Assembly (NCBI GenBank): GCA_037367405.1
Contig: JAZKJV010005552.1
Location: 310,001 to 374,000, forward strand
Direction of reading: 5' to 3'
DNA: 64,000 nt
Origin: Ottelia alismoides
Taxonomy: Eukaryota > Streptophyta > Magnoliopsida > Alismatales > Hydrocharitaceae
This document shows positions 57,331 through 64,000 of the stretch, piece by piece. A program made the position numbers and the translations under genes. The notes under the pieces are model-generated. The model was not told the origin of the DNA. It worked only from the letters and a program-made list of their open reading frames with translations, and did not search any database. How positions within the stretch are numbered: position 1 is the stretch's first letter; each line of letters begins with the position of its first letter.

Positions 57331-57800
57331 CAATCGATTTGTACAGCCCTAATTCTCTTTTAATGAACTCAAACTGTGATGAAACTAAAGATTTTGTAAG
57401 AATGCCAATAAGTTAGATATCTGTTGATATGTTGTTCAAACAGATTTCAAGATATTTTCTCCAAGAAAATGATGTCTAACATCTATGTGCCCAGTCCTAG
57501 AGTGGTTGATAGGATTTTTAGCTAAGTTAATAGAGCTAGTTGTCACACATTATTCTATTCTTACGAAAGGTCAAACCAAAGTCGGAAAAAGTGTTTTCAC
57601 TGAGAAAATTTTGAGAACATGCTAAAGATGTGGCTATATATTTCACTTTAGTAGTTGATAGTGACATACAAGTTTGCTATTGGAAAACCATGATATAATG
57701 ACATTCCCCATGAATTGGTAGGTGCTACTTGTACTTTTGTGCTCTGTACAGCTGGCAGCATAATCTGCATCGCTATATGCAAATAATTGTAATGAATACA
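57331..57800 (-). pseudogene. Copia RNase H (Sirevirus-like)
   Basis: On -, AYSDADYAASCTEHKSTSST.. (about 57785-57725; family YSDADFAGCRVDRKSTSGT), then QFMGNVIISWFSNSK, a decayed middle with stops, and a C-terminus FLTKSLVSSQFEFIKRELGL near 57410-57350. Stops and frame changes disable it. Confidence 0.7.
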
Positions 57801-59041
57801 TCTTTAAATAAAACAAACCAAAATCTTTTGTAAAAACAAGATAATGAACGATTTTTTTACGGCTTTTAAGTGACTTTCTTTTGGTTAAGAATCGATCATA
57901 TCTTTGTAAAGTTGTTGGTTGGCAAGCTTACCAGACTCGTCAAGGTTAAGGTGAGTAGTCAGAGAAATCGTGGTAGATTTCCCCAAAACTTTGTCGAACT
58001 AAATTTTATGAGTGTCTTCTTCATGTACTTTTGTTATAAAAAGAAAGCACTGGACTCTGTTTGGTTGATCTGCAACTCTAAGAAAAACTTGAGTTCTCCC
58101 ATCATGCTCATCTCGAACTGATTATACATAGCTTGAGAAAAATCCTTGCAAAGAATTGCATTAGTGGATCCAAACGCAATATCAACAACATAAATTTACA
58201 CAACTAGTAAATCAGACAAAACATACTTCACAAACAAAGTGCAATATGCTTTCCCTATTATGAATCCTAAGGTGAGTAGGAAGGTTATGAGTTAGTTTTA
58301 CTATACTCAAGGAGCTTGCTTAAGTCCATAAAGGGCTTTCTGAGCTCAAATACATGTTCCAGTCTCAAGGGGGTTTTCAAAACCAAGTTATTGCCTTCTT
58401 CTATGAATATGTTTAAGAAAACACCTTTAACATCCATTTGATATAGCTTAATTCCCATGAAACAATCAAAATCTAGTAGCATTTTGATTTACTCAATCTT
58501 TGCAACGGATTCATAGCTTTCATCGATATCAATTCCTTCCTGCTAAGTATATCCTTATGCAATAAGTCGTGTCTTGTTCCTAACAACTATCCCTGACTCA
58601 TCCAATTTGTTCTTAAAATCCCACTTGGTTTCAATAACCATGTATTTTCAAGTTTGAGCACAAGATCTCATACCTTTTTTATCTCAAAATGAAAAAGTTC
58701 ATCTTACATTACCATTAACTAAGAATCAATTTTGCAAGCCTCGTTAGTAGACTTCGGCTCCACTGAGGATACAAACACAGATAACGCAAATGAATTAAGT
58801 GTGATCTTGTTTGGATTCCTTTTGAGATGTCCCCCATCATCAATTCCTTCAGGTGACCTCTTAAAAAGATAAAATCCTTGGGTAACCCATGAGAATAACT
58901 ATTCTTAGGGACATTATAAGGATCTACTTGAGCATCTTCATCAAATTCTAATTTTTGTAGATGAGGAGCTTTGCTAAAGTTCTCGTCAAGCGAAACATTG
59001 ACCTCTTCTACAATTGTCACGGTTTTCTTATTGAATATCAT
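57801..59041 (-). pseudogene. Copia reverse transcriptase (Sirevirus-like)
   Basis: Frame 59041-58715 has the pre-RT linker (IVEEVNVSLDE..; GDISKGIQTRS), typical of Sireviruses. Frame 58482-58285 has YQMDVKGVFLNIFIEE and HVFELRKPFMDLSKL (family YQMDVKSAFLNG / HVFKLKKALYGLKQ). The YVDD box is expected near 58180-58200 and reads only partly. Multiple stops. Confidence 0.7.
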
Positions 59042-59634
59042 GTAAGCTTTCCATCTTAAAGAGTAACATAGGAATATTCTCTCTTCACTCCTAGGGTCAA
59101 ACTTATCAAGGTTTTCCTTAGTATTAAGAATAAAACACTTACTACCAAAAACATGGAAATAACATATATTTGGTGAGTGTTTGAAATATAGCTCAAAAGT
59201 TGTCTTCTTTAATCATGGTCAGATCAAAGTCATGTTTAAGACATAGTAGGCTATGTTTACGGCATCTGCTCAATAATATAAAGGAATATCATATTCGTAT
59301 AGCATTGCATGAGCATATTCCTGAAGAGTGTGATTTTTCTGTTGAACTATTCCATTCTGAGTTGTTATTCTAGGTGTAGAAAATTCATGTTTGATCCCAA
59401 CCTTAGCACAGTAGTCAGAAATGTCTCATTCTTTAACTCCCCACCGTGATCACTTCTTAACTTAGTGATGGAAGATCCTTGTTCATTCTGAGTCCATTGG
59501 GCTAGCTTCACCAATTCAGAGAATGCTAAGTCCTTGGAAGAAATGAAAAAAAAACCCCATGTATAATGTGAATAATCATCTACTATAATAAAACAGTGGT
59601 GACAACCACTTACTTTCGGATTTTGTGGATCCAA
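59042..59634 (-). pseudogene. Copia integrase core (Sirevirus-like)
   Basis: Frame 59634-59365 has CFIIVDDYSHYTWGFFF (second Asp region) and KLRSDHGGELKNETF (family RSDHGTEF/GGEF). Later pieces to about 59042 read like the integrase C-terminus with stops. Confidence 0.75.
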
Positions 59635-59640
59635 ATAAAT

Positions 59641-59865
59641 CTAAGTGTAAAACTCTAACAGTTTGACGGAGCTAATATGCTTCTTAGACTTTAGGGGTTT
59701 TCTATGGAGTTTTCCTAATTCACATACCGAGCACATGCTTACCTTCTTATAGGATAGCTTAGGAAGGTTTTTTAATAGGTAAAGTTTGCTAATTCTATGG
59801 ATTAAGTTAAAGTGGGTGTGACCTGATCTTTTATATTGAAGTAAGGGTTTTGATATGACAGACAC
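59641..59865 (-). pseudogene. Copia pre-integrase zinc domain
   Basis: SGHTHFNLIHRISKL, then LPKLSYKKVSMCSVCELGKLHRKPLKSK: the H..H..C..C domain before integrase (family WHRRLGHAS..LPKL..C..CQ.GKQ). It directly precedes the integrase core. Confidence 0.75.
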
Positions 59866-59888
59866 TTAAAAGATTGTGTTTCGGTCTG

Positions 59889-62800
59889 TTAATGAATATA
59901 TGATTCATCTACTTTATATAAAGATCTTAGCAAAATCCCCTTAACAAATCATTAATCAAAACATCTAAAATGTAGTAATTAACATTCATTAACAATGCAT
60001 GAAATATGGGCTAAAATATGTAAATAAATAACCCTAATTCTCAGTAATCTTAAGCTTGTTATTTTATGTGTAAAATATCAACTTTTTTATCTTAATTTTT
60101 CTCCTATCGCATCCTTGGAGTTGTTAACTAACATAGAATTAAGAAACAAAATCCAAAAAAAATACAAAACATAGAGAAAACAAAGGAGTTTGAACCTGCA
60201 TATATTGTACATATATTAGTTTATGCATTTTTATTTTATTTTCTAATCTATTAAAATCCATAAAATTAGATTAATTATGTATATATTGTATATCTTAATT
60301 ATTAATTAGAATCTAATTAAAAGTACAGAAAAATACAACACTTAAAATAATGGGGATTAATGGGTGATTAATACTTATAGAAAAATTATATTATGTACAG
60401 ATGATTTATTCCACTCTTGGTTCCTTCAAGAAAGTTGTATATCTCGTAAAGACCAACAACTTGCATGTTGACCACTTTGTGATTTGACCCTTGCTCATAT
60501 TTCTTTTCTTCTTTTTTTACTTTTATTTTTTGGTTAACACCATGGTCAAGCCTTACGCCATGCAAAGCCCATTGATTCATCAACCTCAACCATCATGCTA
60601 GTTGCTCCCTCCTCCTCTCTCCAACGCCTCTTCACCATTCACGCACCACCATGAGTTGACCTCGATCAGCTCATCCATCCGCCTGATGTTACACCTTCAG
60701 AACGCATGTGACCCATTTTCTCCCTTTAATGCCATTGATCCTCACCATTGCCCGCCTTCATCTCATCTTGCATGTAACTCCCTCATCATCACCACCTTCT
60801 CGGCCATTCAAGATCCCCATTGATGCCATAACATCCCTATGATCACCCCCTATAGACCACCACCACCTCTAACTTCAATGGCAATCCACAAACTTAGTGC
60901 TTTCTCCTTTTAGCCTTGTTCTCCTCACCTATGATAGAGGCTGAGGAAATTTCCATTGAGCAAAGATGAGGTACAAAGCACGATGAGATTTGCAGTGCTT
61001 CCTTGGCCATGTAGCTGCTCTCCAAGCTGCAGGGCTCTGGTCCATTGTACTTCGGGACCCTTGAGAGAAGACCCAAGGAGGATCGCTCCTCCAATTCAAC
61101 TGCCACCACCTCCTCCACTATTTGATCCACTTGCATTCCTAGGTAATCCTAACCATCACTCCTCCTCCATCTTTGATCCTTTGTTTACCGGTCCCAAACA
61201 TCCTCAAATCATTTTCACCTCACAGTCCGCCATCTCCAGTCTCTTTATTTCCTAGATCTCTCTACCTCTGGCTTCCCTAAGGTCGGAACTTGAAGATTCA
61301 CTCCCACACCATCCAACAAAGCTACATCATTCATCCCACCTCTCCTTTTTGTTCTTCTGCTAACCCTTGCGGGAACCTAAGATCCATCCTCTACCTTGCC
61401 ACACCTGAGACCAGCCGAGAGGATGGCACTCATACTTCTTGGAAATCCATTGCGAGATGAGCTCCTGAGATCTTCGTGAACTCCATCCACCACTTGTAGA
61501 GCTTACTCCCTATGGAATGTATCTCCTCATGGTGATAGTAAGTCAAGGATATTCTCATCATCGATGATGAGAGGTGATGCGTGGTGCAGTCCACTGTTTT
61601 CTCTAGCTGTGTAGCTACATCCTCGAGCAGTAGAGCTCGGACATCCCACTCGTCAGAGTCCCTTGAGTGATGACCTCTAAGAGGTTATTTCCTCCTCTTC
61701 TAGGCAATCACACACCCAACTCCACTACACCTTATTCTCCGATCACATCGCATCCACCTCTAGGTACCCTATCCTCCATTACTTAGTCCTCGATTCATAT
61801 CTTCTCAGCATAGAAATCATCTTCTTCATTCACCCAAATTGACCCTAACCCTCCAATTCAGCTCCACCTCTCCCTTTTCATCCTCTAGTTTCCTTCTATC
61901 TCCCAGGTCTTCCACCTCCAGCCTCGCTCAAGACAGAGGACTGAGCTCCATTGTTGCGCCATCATAGGAGCTCCCACTCTCCTCTCTTTTTATTGTTTGT
62001 TCTTTTGAACCTTGTAGGTCTCCTCTAGGACACCACCCACTTCATATCTACATATGATAGTAGGAGGAGATCCTCCCCTTCATCAGAACCTTTGAGGAAG
62101 TAACAAAGTCCCAGTCCTCAAAGCCTCACTGCCATTTAACTAGAGAAGAAGGAGGCGGAGCAACTGCTCTACTGCTTCTTCTCCACCTGAGCCCTTTGTT
62201 CCTCCTCCACTCCTCCCATATCCAAGCGAATTCCATACCTTTTACTTATTCTCTGTTTTTATCTTTTCTGAAATCCATCCACCTTCTAGACTTCTAGAGA
62301 TTGAGCCGCATCATAACATCAATCCATCCTTGAATCACCAAAGTAAAGAGGATGAAGAGGTAGAGAAGTCTGGATCCAAGATACAACCGTCATTTGACAA
62401 ATAAAAAGGGAGATCAGGGTCTTCGACTCACACCTAATTCCATGCCCCTGGATCAACCTTTGTCGATGCATCAGAACCATTAAATCCATCCATACGAGCC
62501 CACAACCTCATGCGAATCCGAAGAAAGGAGGACCCGAGCATGAAGATGCAGACCCGAGCTGCCACCCAAACCTCTACTCCCACGCTCACCTTACGTACAG
62601 GCAAAGAATTTGCACCCATACTCCTCCAGGCTTGTAGATTTACAAAGAATTCCTAGTCACATATGGCGTATGCAACATTGGGATAATCACAGTGGTATCC
62701 TCTCTCCTTCAGAGAATAATGCACAGGCCCCCACCCTTGGAAAATTTCCAAGAACTTGCATGCATCCTTTCGAAATTGAAGATAAGCCCTCTCAGGACCT

Positions 62801-63569
62801 TTTTATTATACAAACTCACATTTTATTTCAATTTACTCCCTGAATTTTTGATTAAGCATACCACTGTCATTCAAACTTCATTTTTAACGTATAATAGGTT
62901 ATCTTGAAGTTTTTTATGCCCTATCTTACTATCTTTTGTTAATCGATCAGGGGTTCTAAAAATTGAAGTCTTATTGTGGATCTAATTGAATTTTGCAGGC
63001 TTGGGTTTGAAATTTTGTGCAGTTATATTTAAGATAAATGATGTTTTTGTCGGGACTATATAAAGGAGGCTTAGATAATTTATTCATTAATTTCTTTATG
63101 ATTAATTATTATCTTTGAAATATTAATTATTTCAGGGGGCTTGGAGAATATCCATATTTGATTTACTCTTGATCATTCTATGCCAAGATTGAATGGAATT
63201 CACCTCTTAGCTTATATTTGGATTTGATTGAACAAATATTTCTGGACTCTTCTCTTAGATATGTGAATGGTTTAGAGGTTTAATTGATCATATTATTGAA
63301 GATCAGATTGCTAATTACAGATCTACTGACTCCTTTTTCTCTTTATGTTTCAATTTCTTTTCTTTGTATTTTTCAACTCTTTCTTTTTGCAATATTTTCG
63401 GACATAGAAATTAACACTACAAGTAGTTAATTATTTAAATTAATTTTAAAGCATACAACTAATTAATACATCATTCCCTAAGTTTAGCCTTACACTTACC
63501 AAGTAAAATGCTCCACCAATTCAAAAAGGTGGTCTTTGATGATTTGATTTTCATCTCCTATATTATAAT
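59889..63569 (+). mobile_element. Degenerate Athila-type LTR
   Basis: Starts TAATGAATATATGATTCATC (TG changed to TA). AT-rich U3 with the degenerate long-hairpin relative (60428-60475), GC-rich block (60540-62630), AT-rich U5 with a near-end landmark (acttaccaagtaaaatgctccacc at 63492), ending near gattttcatctcc (63550-63569). It splits the Sirevirus-like pol between the pre-integrase domain (59888) and the protease (63600 on). Being about 3.7 kb without internal sequence, it is probably a solo LTR. A matching duplication was not found, so the right end is approximate. The frames at 60602-61255 are in the GC-rich block and are not called. Confidence 0.55.
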
Positions 63570-63599
63570 ACATTATTCTTAAAGAGGTGGAAACATGCT

Positions 63600-64000
63600 C
63601 ATCATCCGTAGACAAGTCTAACGTGACTAATAGAAGTTAAAGGGTTTCTGATCGTACCTTCTCCAACTAGTATACATGTGTGATTGTTACAAAAGTGATA
63701 GTCCCGCCAACTTTGGCCTGATGTTGAGGAAGAGACCCTTGTCTCTAATCATGTGTTGTAAACATCCAATGTCCATGATATACTTGCCAGTATGATATCA
63801 CTTGATGTCCTACAAAATATCATCTGTCATTAATGAACATTCAATTTGTCTCCTTTGATTACCCTTGTTTTTGGTAAAAAAATTATGAGTTTCTTTGATA
63901 CCCATTGCTTGTGGGTCATTGGAGTGTTAGTATGGTTCCATGGATTTCTCCTTGGTTCCATTACTTTTTTGCTTTAATTTGACTTGAAACCTTTTTAGTA
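63600..64000 (-). pseudogene. Copia protease region (Sirevirus-like), at window edge
   Basis: On - the sequence from about 63800 to 63620 carries a decayed DSGCSRHMTGD-type protease segment (reads SWTLDVYNT..LETR) followed by a LFLNIRPKLAG-like stretch in another frame and an ISHVRLV segment. It continues the pol region interrupted by the LTR at 59889-63569. The gag-proximal part leaves the window. Confidence 0.5.

Noticed and set aside
60602..63000. Possible host gene (C-rich, exon-like composition)
   Set aside because: Composition and order match the GC-rich block of the family LTR starting at 59889. No splice-consistent protein of a known family is seen.

Overview
This window looks like repeat-dense, heterochromatin-like DNA from a flowering plant. 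It is AT-rich with GC-rich islands. I see no convincing host gene, tRNA, rRNA or CRISPR array. Almost everything is LTR retrotransposon, mostly decayed and nested. Recognised lineages are Athila-type Ty3/gypsy (three internal regions plus LTR copies) and at least two kinds of Ty1/copia, one of them Sirevirus-like. The species cannot be told from the sequence.

Layout. 1-5309: 3' end of an Athila-type element on + (E1), with four hairpins, a 3' untranslated stretch, a polypurine tract (PPT) and a 3' LTR. 5330-5926: copia integrase scrap on -. 6290-8570: truncated Athila-type LTR on -. 8575-10946: truncated copia LTR on -, same family as E4. 11197-14040: Sirevirus-like 3' end and LTR on -. About 14040-57020: a large decayed Athila element on - (E3). 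From right to left E3 has a 5' LTR (53327-57020), PBS, leader, gag (39568-40734), protease, RT, RNase H, integrase (to 34371), four hairpins (33931-34295), a 3' untranslated region and a 3' LTR (to about 14040). 57026-64000: Sirevirus-like copia on -, split by another Athila-type LTR (59889 to about 63570).

Nesting. E4, a copia element (41034-51483) with 2.5-kb LTRs and near-identical target duplications (aacag/aatag), sits in the E3 leader. E2, a full-length gag-only Athila-type element on + (to 32428), sits in the E3 3' untranslated region with target duplication tattc. Its 5' LTR was later hit by a solo LTR (17263-20599, duplication gccat). Its 3' LTR holds about 1.4 kb of foreign, organelle-like DNA (29880-31295). 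A segment of about 0.86 kb (15270-16130), between the facing LTRs of E2 and E3, is inverted. Undoing that inversion restores both LTRs, the E3 3' untranslated region and the E2 target duplication.

Most unusual signal: E1, E2 and E3 each carry four hairpins just downstream of the internal region. The right arm of each ends in a copy of the element's PPT core (AAGTATAGGGGG), and the stems show paired base changes.
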